Assembly (NCBI GenBank): GCA_963649365.1
Contig: CAVJHQ010000004.1
Span: forward strand, 1-47,795
Length of the DNA: 47,795 bases
Source: Paratractidigestivibacter sp963649365
Lineage (GTDB): Bacteria > Actinomycetota > Coriobacteriia > Coriobacteriales > Atopobiaceae
Direction of reading: 5' to 3'
Part shown: positions 9,008-17,808 of the stretch, in pieces
Numbering within the stretch: position 1 is the stretch's first letter
Layout of the letters: each line of letters starts with the position of its first letter
Notes under the pieces: generated by a model
The model's input: only the letters and a program-made list of their open reading frames with translations
What the model was told of the DNA's origin: nothing
The model's database searches: none
Program-made: the position numbers and the translations under genes

Positions 9008-9682
9008 CTAATCAAGCCTTTTGCGGCGAAGCTTTCGCAGGTAGTTCTTCTTAAAGGAGCCCCACTGGCCAAAGAAGGTCAGGTCGGTTCTGGTCGCAGC
9101 ATTGTCGTGAAATTTGATGGCGGTCAGTTCCAGGGTGCAGATGTAGTCGGCAACCTGCAGAAACACGTAGTCGCTTGGTTTGGCGTCTCGGTAAATGATC
9201 GCATTCTTGGCAAGCACGTATTCGATGGCGTCGTGGATGGCCTTGGTCACTATCCTTTGCCCGTCGTCGTAGTAGACCTTGACGACCTCGAAGGTCTGAA
9301 GGTACTCGATGTTGTCAAAAAGGAAGGACGTGAGGTCTCTCCGCATCGTATTGAGGAGTTTCTCGTCACCGTCGAATCGCTTCTTCTCATATGCGAACGT
9401 TTTGTACCCGAATGGCAAGTGAGGAAGCATGATTCGAAAAGAGCTCAGGTAGCTTTTGCGGGCGGAGACATCGAGTCCCCTGTAGTCGTCATTCCCGTTG
9501 AGGAGCGGTCCAAGGTGCAGCGGGATGGGGACGAGCCCTCTGTTTGCAAGGTCGATCTTATAGGGCTCGAGGGCCTCTGCCATGCTCTCGCTCTGGCTGT
9601 GGAACACAAGCGTGATGAGGTAGTAGCGAGACGTTTCTCCGGCGTCCCCGGATTCGTCTATGAAGATGGAGAGCTCGCTCAC
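9008..9682 (-). CDS. DUF3800 family protein
   Basis: The 224-residue product opens with the diagnostic FIDESGDAGE motif (residues 6-15) and ends with the second conserved block QVADYICTLE, which together define DUF3800. The family has been proposed to adopt an RNase H-like fold with acidic active-site residues. It is common in mobile and defence regions and its role is unproven. The start is GTG 9682, because ATG 9688 runs straight into a stop. AGGAGG lies 8 nt upstream of GTG. It is the only minus-strand gene in the island and has its own promoter and a structured leader with a terminator. That means it is controlled separately from the BREX operon. Confidence 0.85.
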   Translation of the reverse strand: MSELSIFIDESGDAGETSRYYLITLVFHSQSESMAEALEPYKIDLANRGLVPIPLHLGPLLNGNDDYRGLDVSARKSYLSSFRIMLPHLPFGYKTFAYEKKRFDGDEKLLNTMRRDLTSFLFDNIEYLQTFEVVKVYYDDGQRIVTKAIHDAIEYVLAKNAIIYRDAKPSDYVFLQVADYICTLELTAIKFHDNAATRTDLTFFGQWGSFKKNYLRKLRRKRLD

Positions 9683-9794
9683 GACATCGACCTCCTACAA
9701 ATAAAAAGTGCCGGGGGAAACCCCCCGGCTCGTGGAGGCCGACCCTTGCGGGAGGACCACCTCTCTTATATCACGCGCAAAGGGCTACATTCAA
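9683..9794 (-). ncRNA. Candidate structured leader RNA of the DUF3800 gene
   Basis: From a start predicted at about 9794 the leader is about 112 nt. Read on the minus strand it contains CCCGCAAGGG (a stem with a GCAA loop) inside a weaker GUGG/CCAC pairing, then a perfect terminator hairpin with a U5 tail, then the AGGAGG site. Several DUF3800-associated RNA motifs have been described upstream of such genes. Whether this leader belongs to one of those classes was not tested. Confidence 0.5.
9703..9729 (-). terminator. Intrinsic terminator (attenuator) before the DUF3800 start
   Basis: On the minus strand GCCGGGGG-GUUU-CCCCCGGC (9729 to 9710) is a perfect 8-bp stem with a 4-nt loop, followed by ACUUUUU. 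The hairpin sits between the promoter and the ribosome site of the same gene, so it must be read through for expression. Confidence 0.8.
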
Positions 9795-9800
9795 GCAGAA

Positions 9801-9829
9801 ATTATAACAAACACACGTTCGTTACACAA
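9801..9829 (-). promoter_or_regulatory. Promoter of the DUF3800 gene
   Basis: Read on the minus strand, TTGTGT (9829-9824), a 17-bp spacer and a perfect TATAAT (9806-9801) form a good sigma-70-type promoter. It points at the structured leader and the DUF3800 gene. Confidence 0.7.
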
Positions 9830-9884
9830 GCTAAAGCTGCAGGTAGACCAATTGAATTCATAGCTACGGAAACGCGAGGCGCAT

Positions 9885-10076
9885 ATGAACAACCCGATGG
9901 TCGCATACGAACAGGCTTTGCTCGCGGACATCGAGCTGCTGAAAAAGCGTGCCGCCCGCGGCGAGGCTGTACGTGCGGCGGACGTCACGGCGCTTCTGGC
10001 CAGGTACGGCACCTCGTTTAGCGCGCTGCCGCTCTATCTGCAAGAGGCAATCGACCGCATAGAGCTGGACGAGTGA
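9885..10076 (+). CDS. Small hypothetical protein, 63 residues
   Basis: The ORF encodes an acidic helical protein of 63 residues with no recognised family (core LLKKRAARGEAVRAADVTAL). A GCGAGG stretch lies about 7 nt upstream of the ATG. Codon use is like the GC-rich host genes. It is on the BREX strand, divergent from the DUF3800 gene and 65 bp before the C-terminal pglX part. It could be a small regulator, an antitoxin-like partner of its neighbours, or a remnant. No function can be assigned from the sequence. Confidence 0.5.
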   Translation: MNNPMVAYEQALLADIELLKKRAARGEAVRAADVTALLARYGTSFSALPLYLQEAIDRIELDE

Positions 10077-10141
10077 CCCAAGGACCCTTTGACCAACCCC
10101 GGGAACCGGCGCGTTCCCTCTCATAGAAAGGCAGCCCACCC

Positions 10142-11110
10142 ATGGCAACCCTGATCGCAGACAAGTACGAGGCCCGCAAGGCCGAGGTGAACGAGCGTTT
10201 CGAGCAGCTCCGCGCCAACGAGGAGGAGCTCAACCGCATCTTCGCGCGCATCTACAACATGGAAGGCGAGGTGCCCGTCGAGGTCGAGGACAAGTACGTG
10301 AGCGTGGCGCGCATCTTCGACACGGCCGAAGAGATCCCCGAGAGCTACAAGGGCAACCGCTACGTGCGCACCAAGCACGACGAGGTGGTCTCGCTCATCA
10401 GCTACGCCGTGGGCTGCATGTTCGGGCGCTACTCGCTCGACGTCGACGGCCTGGTGCTGGCAGACGCCGGCGCCACCGCGGCAGACTACCTGGCTAAGAT
10501 GCCCGACCCCGAGCACGTGACCTTTATGTGCGACGAGGACAACGTGCTGCCCATCACCGACGACGAGTACTTCGGCGATGACATCGTGCGCTACTTCGTG
10601 AACTTTATCCGCGCGGCCTACGGTGAGGAGACCCTGGAGGATAACCTGCGCTTTATTGCCGACTCGCTGGGCGGCAAGGGGTCTTCTCGCGAGGTAATTC
10701 GCTCGTACTTCCTTAAGGACTTCTACGCCGATCACTGCCAGACGTATAAGAAGCGCCCGATTTACTGGCTTTTTGACTCGGGCAAGAAGTGCGGCTTCAA
10801 GTGCCTGGTGTACATGCACCGCTACCGTCCCGACCTCATCGCGCGTATCCGCACCGAGTACGTGCTGCCGCAGCAGGACCGCTACCGTGCGCGCCTGGCC
10901 CGCATCGAGGACGCCGCGGCCATCGCCGAGGGGCGCCAGAAGGCGGCCCTGGCCAAGGAGAAGAAGCACGTGGCCGACCAGGCGGCGGAGCTTGCCGCCT
11001 ACGAGGAGAAGATCCACCACCTGGCCGACCAGATGATCGCCATCGACCTGGACGACGGCGTGAAGGTCAACTACGCCAAGTTCTCCGACGTGCTGGCAAA
11101 GATCAAATAA
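10142..11110 (+). CDS. pglX: BREX methyltransferase PglX, C-terminal part (split gene)
   Basis: This 322-residue ORF is not an independent protein family but the C-terminal end of type 1 PglX. Diagnostic blocks are LRANEEELNRIFARIY (residues 23-38), SYAVGCMFGRYSLDVDGL, EVIRSYFLKDFYADHCQTYK followed by KRPIYWLFDSGKK, and the terminal IDLDDGVKVNYAKF, which closely resembles the end of E. coli PglX. It has its own ATG and an AAAGG ribosome site, so it is made as a separate polypeptide. Fused to the N-terminal part it would give about 1156 residues, near the normal length, so little or nothing is missing. It contains a predicted coiled-coil stretch (about residues 245-305). Trans-complementation of the two halves is an inference. 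Confidence 0.9.
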   Translation: MATLIADKYEARKAEVNERFEQLRANEEELNRIFARIYNMEGEVPVEVEDKYVSVARIFDTAEEIPESYKGNRYVRTKHDEVVSLISYAVGCMFGRYSLDVDGLVLADAGATAADYLAKMPDPEHVTFMCDEDNVLPITDDEYFGDDIVRYFVNFIRAAYGEETLEDNLRFIADSLGGKGSSREVIRSYFLKDFYADHCQTYKKRPIYWLFDSGKKCGFKCLVYMHRYRPDLIARIRTEYVLPQQDRYRARLARIEDAAAIAEGRQKAALAKEKKHVADQAAELAAYEEKIHHLADQMIAIDLDDGVKVNYAKFSDVLAKIK

Positions 11111-11168
11111 ACCGCACGTCATTGCTTGTGACAGTGCCACGTTTGAACAAGATTCGAGTAGGAAACCA

Positions 11169-13754
11169 ATGAAGCTAAAAGACATACAGAGCGAGCTCGC
11201 GAGGCTCTTCGACGGGGCGGGGGAGGCCGGCGGCATCGTCGTGTGGCACGATCCCGAGGGCGAGTTCGCCGATTCGCTGGGCGAGCTCGAGCTGCCCGGC
11301 GTGGAGGTGCTCGAGGAGCGCGAGAACGAGGTGTTTGGCCTCAAGCGCATGCTCAACGCCGACCTTACGGGGCGCAAGGTCCTGCTCTACCGCCGCCGCG
11401 CGCGTAAGCTCGAGGGCGACTGGCTCGCCGACGTCGAGGTGCGCTCGCAGCGCTTCTCGGCAGATTACGCGTCCGTCCAGCTGCGCGAGCTTGGCTGCCC
11501 GGACAACGCCGACATGCGGGCGGCCCTGCGTGCGCGCAAGGCGTTTCTCTCGCGCAAGACGAGCGTGCGCAAGCTCGCGGCCCTGCGCGACGCCTACGAG
11601 ACGCCGCAGCAGCTTGAGGTGGGCATCATGGCCGTGGCCCTGGGGGCTAGCGGCGCGGACGGGGCCTCGGTTCTGGTCTCGTTCCTCTCGCGCCCGGCCG
11701 AGGACGCGGCCGGCGCGGCGCACGCCCTTGAGGCCGCGGGCGTGCGCGGCTCCTTTGGCAACGCCGTCGCCGCCTGGACGGGATTTGCCGGCGACCCCTG
11801 CGACCAGGCCGCGCTTCGCAAGCACGTGCTGCTCACGGCCTTCTCGCGCACGGCGCCCGCAGGCGCGCTCACGGGGCTCGAGGCCTGCGTGAGCGCCGAG
11901 CACGCGAGCCTTTGCCACGATGTCTTTGCGGCTTGGGCCGCGCTCGACGATTCCGGGCTCGCCGCGGCCGTCCGCGAGGTCGAGGCCGAGGTTGGGCTGG
12001 AAGGCCGGCTCGAGGCTGCCGGGCTCTCCGAGCTCTCGCGAGCCGGGGTTTTCCCTTGCGTTGACGCGGTTCTTCTCCGTAAGCTCTTTGCCGCCGCGGC
12101 TGCCTCGGGCGACGGCGCCGACGAGCTTCTGGAGATCTGCGCCCGTCGCCGCGGCCTTACCTGGGCGCCTTTGTTTGCCGACTGCTATCGCGGCGTGGAG
12201 ACCGCGGCGCACATGCTTGCCTTCCAGCGCGCCCACAGCGAGGGGATGGGGCCGCTTCCCGCCGCCCGCGTGTGGGAGGAGTACACGGGCGAGTGGTACC
12301 GCATGGACGCCTGGTACCGTGAGCTTCACATGGCATTCCAAGCGGCCCTCAAGAGCGCCGACTACGGCCTTGACGAGGATTTTCGCGCGCTGTGCGGCGC
12401 CGTCGAGAAGCTCTATAAGGGATGGTTCCTGCACGTGGTCAACGACCGTTGGTGTAAGGCCGCGGCCACAGATCTGGCCGAGCGCGGATCGGTGGCCGAT
12501 GTGCCCCGCCAGCGCGACCTATACCTCAACGTTGTTGGGCCCACTGCCCGCGCCAAGAAGCGCGCCTGGGTCATCGTGTCGGACGCGCTGCGCTACGAGG
12601 TGGCTGCCGAGCTTTCGGGCGTGCTTGAGCGCGAGACCAAGGGCTCGTGCGAGCTTTCCTCTGTGCAGGCCGCGCTGCCGTCCGTGACCAAGTGCGGCAT
12701 GGCGGCGGTGTTGCCGTCGGGCAGCTACGCCTTTGCCCCGCGCGCCGACGGCAAGGGTTTCTCGGTGCTTCTTGACGGGGAAGAGGCGTCGAGCACCGCC
12801 GCGCGGCAGGAGGCCATCCGTCGCACGCACCCGCAGGGCGTGGCCGTTTCCTACGACGACTTCATGGGCGAGATGGGCCGCGCCGAGCGCAAGCAGCTGG
12901 TGGACGCGGCGGACGTGGTCTACATCTTCCACAACACCATCGACGCCTTGGGCGACAAGCGCCCCACCGAGCGAAAGGTCTTCCAAGGCTGCGCGGACGC
13001 GATCGGGGAGCTTGCCGCGGCCGTCAAGCTGGTGGTCCGCGAGTTTGGCGCCTCGGACGTGTGCGTCACGGCCGACCACGGCTTCCTCTATACCGACCAG
13101 CCGCTGGCCGAGCCCGAGCACGCCTCGGCTGCCGACGTGACGGGCGAGGTCGTTGAGGCCGGCCGGCGCTACGTGGTGGCGCGCGAGGGCGCGAAGTCGG
13201 ACCTCTTCCTGCGCGCGGCGCTGCCGGGCGCCGACGGCCTTGTGGGCCTCTTTCCCCGCGAGTGCGTGCGCATTCGCATGGCGGGCGGCGGCGAGAACTA
13301 CGTCCACGGCGGCGTGAGCATCCAGGAGATGTGCGTGCCCGTGCTGCGCTTCTCCAACCACCGCGCCGGCTCCAAGGGCTACGTGGAGGCCATGCCCGCC
13401 ACGATCTCGCTCGTCTCGACCCTCGAGGTCATATCGAACTCGCTCTTTACCCTGGAGTTTTTGCAGGACGAGCCTGTGGGCGGCAAGGTCTTGCCGCGCG
13501 AGTACGACGTCTTTGTGGCCGACGCCGCCCATGCCCCCGTTTCCGACGTCGTGCGCGTTGTGGCTACAAGCGCCTCGCCCGAGGCGCGCGAGCGAACCAC
13601 GAGCGCGAGCTTCGGCCTGCGCGCGGGCTTCCAGCCGGCGTCCGACGCCACGTACCTGCTTCTTGCCAAGGACACGCAGACCGGCCAGGCGGCTGTGCTG
13701 CGCGAGCTTAGGATCCAGATCGCATTTACCGCCCCCGTTGACTTTGGATGGTGA
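11169..13754 (+). CDS. pglZ: BREX alkaline-phosphatase-superfamily protein PglZ
   Basis: The 861-residue product has the length and operon position of type 1 PglZ, a core BREX protein with an alkaline phosphatase fold that in vitro behaves as a metal-dependent nuclease in some homologues. Visible motifs are WVIVSDALRYEVAAELSG (around residues 465-485, with the metal-binding Asp) and VTADHGFLYTD (around 632-642, the Asp-His metal site). The N-terminal part carries a GEAGGIVVWHDPEGEF block typical of the family. ATG 11169 follows a TAGGAAA site. The stop overlaps the brxL start by one base, so translation is probably coupled. It is intact. Confidence 0.92.
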   Translation: MKLKDIQSELARLFDGAGEAGGIVVWHDPEGEFADSLGELELPGVEVLEERENEVFGLKRMLNADLTGRKVLLYRRRARKLEGDWLADVEVRSQRFSADYASVQLRELGCPDNADMRAALRARKAFLSRKTSVRKLAALRDAYETPQQLEVGIMAVALGASGADGASVLVSFLSRPAEDAAGAAHALEAAGVRGSFGNAVAAWTGFAGDPCDQAALRKHVLLTAFSRTAPAGALTGLEACVSAEHASLCHDVFAAWAALDDSGLAAAVREVEAEVGLEGRLEAAGLSELSRAGVFPCVDAVLLRKLFAAAAASGDGADELLEICARRRGLTWAPLFADCYRGVETAAHMLAFQRAHSEGMGPLPAARVWEEYTGEWYRMDAWYRELHMAFQAALKSADYGLDEDFRALCGAVEKLYKGWFLHVVNDRWCKAAATDLAERGSVADVPRQRDLYLNVVGPTARAKKRAWVIVSDALRYEVAAELSGVLERETKGSCELSSVQAALPSVTKCGMAAVLPSGSYAFAPRADGKGFSVLLDGEEASSTAARQEAIRRTHPQGVAVSYDDFMGEMGRAERKQLVDAADVVYIFHNTIDALGDKRPTERKVFQGCADAIGELAAAVKLVVREFGASDVCVTADHGFLYTDQPLAEPEHASAADVTGEVVEAGRRYVVAREGAKSDLFLRAALPGADGLVGLFPRECVRIRMAGGGENYVHGGVSIQEMCVPVLRFSNHRAGSKGYVEAMPATISLVSTLEVISNSLFTLEFLQDEPVGGKVLPREYDVFVADAAHAPVSDVVRVVATSASPEARERTTSASFGLRAGFQPASDATYLLLAKDTQTGQAAVLRELRIQIAFTAPVDFGW

Positions 13755-15961
13755 TGGCCGTGTGCCAGTACGAGAACTCAAATAACCCGCAGGTAAACCC
13801 CTCTGTGCCGGCAGCCGAGGAGTCGTCTGTCCCTGTATACGAGAAGGACGCCCTGGACGAGAAGATCGTCCGCGAGTTCCCCGGAAAGATCGTGCGCAAG
13901 GACCTGACCTCGCTCATGCGCCGCGGCGCGGGCATCCCCACCTTTGTGCTCGAGTACCTCTTGGGCATGTACTGCGCCACCGATGACCCGGTGGCCGTGG
14001 ACGCCGGCGTGGCCCGTATCCGCAAGATCCTGGCCGACAACTACGTGCGCCCCGAGGAGAGCGAGAAAATCAAGTCCCGCATCCGCGAGCTTGGGCAGTA
14101 CACCGTGATCGACAAGGTCTCTGCCCACCTGGACCCGTACAGCGATATCTACGTTGGGAACTGCACGAACCTGTCCATAGGCGCGTTTGTCCTGCCGGAC
14201 GAGTACGCGCGCAAGTACACGAAGGTCCTCATGGGCGGCATCTGGTGCGTCATGCGCATCCAGTACCTGCGCCCCGAGGACGACGTGGACCCGCTCGACG
14301 ATATCTTCGGCGAGGACCCCAAGCCCAAGCGCCCCAAGGCCACGGGCGGCAAGAAGCGCGGCCCCGAGGACTCGCCCTTCAAGATCGTGAGCCTCACGCC
14401 CATCCAGATGCCCAACCTGGACCTGAAGGAGTTCATCTCTCACCGCGACGCCTTTACCGCGGACGAGTGGACGCGCCTGCTGCTGCGCTCGGCGGGCTAC
14501 GAGCCGGACGCCCTTTCCGAGCGCGAGCGCATGCACTTCCTGGAGCGCATGGTGCCTCTTGTCGAGCGTAACTACAACATGGTTGAGCTGGGCCCGCGCG
14601 GCACGGGCAAGAGCCACATATACACCGAGGTCAGCCCTTATTCCTACCTGCTCTCGGGCGGGCAGACCACCACGGCCAAGCTCTTTGCGAGCAACGCCGG
14701 CCGCGGCGACCGCATGGGCCTGGTGGGCCACTGGGACGTCGTGGCCTTCGACGAGGTGGCGGGCATGCGCTTCCGCGACGAGAACGCCGTGCAGATCATG
14801 AAGGGCTACATGGCCAACGGCACCTTTGGCCGCGGCACCGACTCCTACAACGCCGAGGCCTCCATGGTCTTCGAGGGCAACATCAACGACTCGGTGGCCA
14901 ACGTGCTCAAGACCACGCACCTCTTCGACCCGTTCCCGCCCGAGTTCAACAACGACTCGGCCTTCTTCGACCGCATCCACTGCTACCTGCCCGGCTGGGA
15001 GGTGCCAAAGATGCGCTCCGAGCTTCTTACCGGGCGCTATGGCCTGATCACCGATTGCCTTTCGGAGTTTTGCAAAGAGATGCGCAAGCAGGACTTCACG
15101 CACGAGTTCGATAGCTACTTCCGCCTTAACGCCGACTTCAACCAGCGAGACGAGATCGCCGTGCGCAAGACCTTCTCGGGCCTGGCCAAGCTCCTCTTTC
15201 CTACGGGAAAGATGGAGAAGGACGACGCGCGGGCCATCCTGGAGTACGCCGTCGAGGGGCGCCGCCGCGTGAAGGAGCAGCTCAAGATCATGGCGGGCAT
15301 CGAGTTCGCCGACGTCAAGCTGGGCTACTTCGACGTCGACGACCCTGCCGCGGTCCACGTGGTGGCCGTGCCCGAGCAGGCCGACGACACCCTAATCCCC
15401 GACGCGACGCTCGCGCCCGGGCATGTCTTTGGCATCGGGCGCTCCGTGTCGGGCGAGCAGGCGGTGTACAAGCTCGAGAACAAGTGCGTTGCGGGCGACC
15501 TCAAGTTCCGCGTGGAGGGCGTGGGGTCCAGGGCGGCGAAGGACTCGCTCGACGCCGCGTTCCAGCAGTTCCGCGCCGTGGGGCCGAGGCTCGGCGGCGG
15601 CATGCGCGTTGAGGGGCGCGACTACCTGCTCTATGTGGGCGACGTGCAGAAGAAGGGCGACACGCTCGAGGTCTCGCTCGCGGAGTTCGTCGGGCTCTGC
15701 TCGGCCGCGTGCGGGCGTCCCGTTATGGGGCAGCTTGCCGTGCCGGGCGTGCTGCACCTCTCGGGCACGCTCGATCCGGTGGCCAACCTGGACGACGTCA
15801 TGCGCGTGGCAAAGAACGCCGGCGCGACCAAGGTGCTGCTTCCCCTTAGCTCCATCGCAGACCTGCAGCGTGTTCCCTCCGAGGTTCTGGGGGCGGTCGT
15901 GCCCGTGTTCTACGAGAGCGGCGACGCCCTGGCCGCGGCCGCCAAGGCCCTTGGGATTTAA
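13754..15961 (+). CDS. brxL: BREX Lon-like ATPase BrxL
   Basis: BrxL is the AAA+ protein of type 1 BREX, which forms ring complexes on DNA and has a Lon-protease-like C-terminus. The product is about 735 residues. The Walker A motif GPRGTGKSH lies at residues 280-288, Walker B in VVAFDEVAGM at about 330, and a sensor-like region follows (FEGNINDS). The C-terminal part from about 560 resembles Lon proteolytic domains. I do not see a clear catalytic Ser-Lys pair, as expected for the family. The ATG at 13754 overlaps the pglZ stop (TGATG); ATG 13748 is an alternative start. A linker rich in Lys and Pro follows residue 175. The next gene starts 12 bp downstream. Confidence 0.92.
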   Translation: MAVCQYENSNNPQVNPSVPAAEESSVPVYEKDALDEKIVREFPGKIVRKDLTSLMRRGAGIPTFVLEYLLGMYCATDDPVAVDAGVARIRKILADNYVRPEESEKIKSRIRELGQYTVIDKVSAHLDPYSDIYVGNCTNLSIGAFVLPDEYARKYTKVLMGGIWCVMRIQYLRPEDDVDPLDDIFGEDPKPKRPKATGGKKRGPEDSPFKIVSLTPIQMPNLDLKEFISHRDAFTADEWTRLLLRSAGYEPDALSERERMHFLERMVPLVERNYNMVELGPRGTGKSHIYTEVSPYSYLLSGGQTTTAKLFASNAGRGDRMGLVGHWDVVAFDEVAGMRFRDENAVQIMKGYMANGTFGRGTDSYNAEASMVFEGNINDSVANVLKTTHLFDPFPPEFNNDSAFFDRIHCYLPGWEVPKMRSELLTGRYGLITDCLSEFCKEMRKQDFTHEFDSYFRLNADFNQRDEIAVRKTFSGLAKLLFPTGKMEKDDARAILEYAVEGRRRVKEQLKIMAGIEFADVKLGYFDVDDPAAVHVVAVPEQADDTLIPDATLAPGHVFGIGRSVSGEQAVYKLENKCVAGDLKFRVEGVGSRAAKDSLDAAFQQFRAVGPRLGGGMRVEGRDYLLYVGDVQKKGDTLEVSLAEFVGLCSAACGRPVMGQLAVPGVLHLSGTLDPVANLDDVMRVAKNAGATKVLLPLSSIADLQRVPSEVLGAVVPVFYESGDALAAAAKALGI

Positions 15962-15973
15962 GGGGGAAGAGCC

Positions 15974-16843
15974 ATGGACCTGCAGAACATCGAGTTGGGC
16001 GACCTCTCCGAGGCCATAGGCCAGGGCATCGTGCGGGGCGAGGAGCTTAAATGCCAGAACGAGGCCAAGCTCAACAAGCAAAAGGCGGCGAGAAGGGCCG
16101 TGGGCCTTGCGTCGCGGGTTCTGTGCGAACGGCTCCTCGACGAGCTCGAGGAGACGGGAGCGATGCCGAAGGCCGTGGAGTTCCAAAAGCTCTGGGCCTA
16201 TCTGTCGCGCTGCGACAGCGTGGACAGGATGCTCGAGGCGATTGAGCGCGAGCTCGACTGGTGCGAGGGCGTGGTCGCGGGCGACGGTGCGGACGTGGCG
16301 GCCTTCTCTGCGGCCGCGGCTCCCCTTGCGGAGAGGTACCGCGGCGAGCTTGTGGCCTTTACGCAGGGGCTTCTCGCCGACGGGGCAAAGCTCGCGGAGG
16401 ACGCGGCGCCGGCGTTCGCGGGAACGTTCGAGACCTGGTCGCGCGCGGATGCCCAGAAGCTCACCGAGCTCATGGCCGAGGTGCGGCGCGCCTTCGAGAA
16501 GTACCGCCGCGTGGTGGGGGACAACGGGGCCTTCTCGCTGCATGCGGTGGGCGACGTGGAGACCGGCGAGAAGCTCGGCGAGTGCGTCGACGAGATGCGC
16601 GCGGCCAACGCCAAGCCCTACCTCGGCATCCTTGACGACGACTTCATGGACCACGTCAACGCGTTCTGGTACGGCTTCTGCAAGCTGGGCAAGCTCTGCG
16701 AGGACAAGGCGCAGGTCAACGTCACGCCGCTGTTCAGCTACTTCAACCTTTTGGCGGACCGCCTGTCCGATGCCGCCTGCAGCTGCGAGCTCGGCGACTT
16801 CGACGTCTTTACCGTGCTCGACGCACTGAGGGAGGATGACTAG
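15974..16843 (+). CDS. Helical protein of unknown family in the extended BREX operon
   Basis: I do not recognise a family for this 289-residue product. It is largely alpha-helical and acidic, with no signal peptide, membrane segment or obvious catalytic motif. The C-terminal third is the most distinctive (YLGILDDDFMDHVNAFWYGF). GGGGGAAG precedes the ATG. It lies 12 bp after brxL and 2 bp before the Mre11-like gene, so it belongs to the same transcript. Its constant neighbours make it a likely partner or adaptor of the Mre11/Rad50-like pair. That role is an inference from position only. Confidence 0.7.
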   Translation: MDLQNIELGDLSEAIGQGIVRGEELKCQNEAKLNKQKAARRAVGLASRVLCERLLDELEETGAMPKAVEFQKLWAYLSRCDSVDRMLEAIERELDWCEGVVAGDGADVAAFSAAAAPLAERYRGELVAFTQGLLADGAKLAEDAAPAFAGTFETWSRADAQKLTELMAEVRRAFEKYRRVVGDNGAFSLHAVGDVETGEKLGECVDEMRAANAKPYLGILDDDFMDHVNAFWYGFCKLGKLCEDKAQVNVTPLFSYFNLLADRLSDAACSCELGDFDVFTVLDALREDD

Positions 16844-16845
16844 GC

Positions 16846-17808
16846 ATGAGGCTGATGGTATGCGCGGACCTTGGCGTGGGCTCGCTGCCCGCGTTTGACC
16901 TTCCTGCCGCCGATGTGATGCGCTGGCAGGAAGACAAGATCGATTACCTGGGGCGTATTCTTGCCGACGCAAAGGAGCGCGGCGCGCAGGCCTGCTTGAT
17001 TGCGGGAGGTCTCTTTGCCAAGGGGTTCGTCGCGCAGTCGCTTTACGAGGCCGTGTTGCGGACGGTCTCCTTAAGTGGGGTGCGTGTTCTGTACGTGCCC
17101 TTGTTCGATGAGGCCGCGGACCTTGAGGCCCGATGCGGACGCGCCGATGGACTCGAAGTCGTTGCCGAGAAGGACATCCTTGGCAAAGCGGGCATCGCCC
17201 TGCGGGATATCGACGATCTCATGGACTTCACCGACGTGGCGGATGCCTGCGAGGTGCCAACGCTCGTGCGCGGCGCCACGGGGCTCGCGCTTGCTTGCCG
17301 TGGGGTTGTGTATCGCCTTGGGCCCCTGAGCTGCGACGCGTTTGGAGTTGATCTGCAGTGCGGCTATGCGCTTGTTGATGTGGATGCTGCCGAGCAGGCC
17401 TGCTCCGGATTCGAGTGGGTGGACGCATCCGCGCACAATCTCGTGGTGGTGAAGGTCGCGCTCGACGAGCCGAAGAGCGCCGACGAGGTCGCGATCGCGG
17501 TGGGCAACGCGGTCAAGGATCTGGATAGGGGCTCTTGTCTGCGCATAGAGCTGAGAGGCTCGATTCCGCTCGGAACATACGTGGATACCGAGGACCTTGC
17601 CCGCAGGCTGGCGGCGCGCTTCCGCTATGTGGAGATCGCCGACTATTGCGACCTTGGCCTCGACGTGGAGGAGCTTGCGTCCGATGTCTCGCTTCTCGCC
17701 GAGTTCGTGCGACGGGTGTCCGACGACGACACCCTGAGCCAGACGGAGAAGACGAGGGTCCTGCGGTGCGGCTGGAACGCCCTCAACGGAAAGGAGCTTG
17801 CGGAATGA
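16846..17808 (+). CDS. SbcD/Mre11-like protein lacking catalytic residues
   Basis: The 320-residue product aligns by eye with the N-terminal metallophosphoesterase fold of SbcD, Mre11 and YhaO. Motif I reads ADLGVG (residues 7-12) where active enzymes have ADLHLG. Motif II reads AGGLFAKG (53-60) where AGDLFDKG is expected. The GNHD of motif III is replaced by VPLFDE (84-89). Thus most metal ligands are gone and the protein should not be a nuclease. Spacing and hydrophobic pattern are otherwise kept, so it probably serves as a structural or regulatory subunit. The stop overlaps the ATG of the Rad50-like gene (ATGA), as is usual for sbcD-sbcC pairs. The family call comes from motif spacing, without a search. 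Confidence 0.65.
   Translation: MRLMVCADLGVGSLPAFDLPAADVMRWQEDKIDYLGRILADAKERGAQACLIAGGLFAKGFVAQSLYEAVLRTVSLSGVRVLYVPLFDEAADLEARCGRADGLEVVAEKDILGKAGIALRDIDDLMDFTDVADACEVPTLVRGATGLALACRGVVYRLGPLSCDAFGVDLQCGYALVDVDAAEQACSGFEWVDASAHNLVVVKVALDEPKSADEVAIAVGNAVKDLDRGSCLRIELRGSIPLGTYVDTEDLARRLAARFRYVEIADYCDLGLDVEELASDVSLLAEFVRRVSDDDTLSQTEKTRVLRCGWNALNGKELAE

Noticed and set aside
8903..10021. Plus-strand open frame of 372 codons
   Set aside because: It runs antisense through the DUF3800 gene, which has clear family motifs. Only its first 38 codons could be a remnant.
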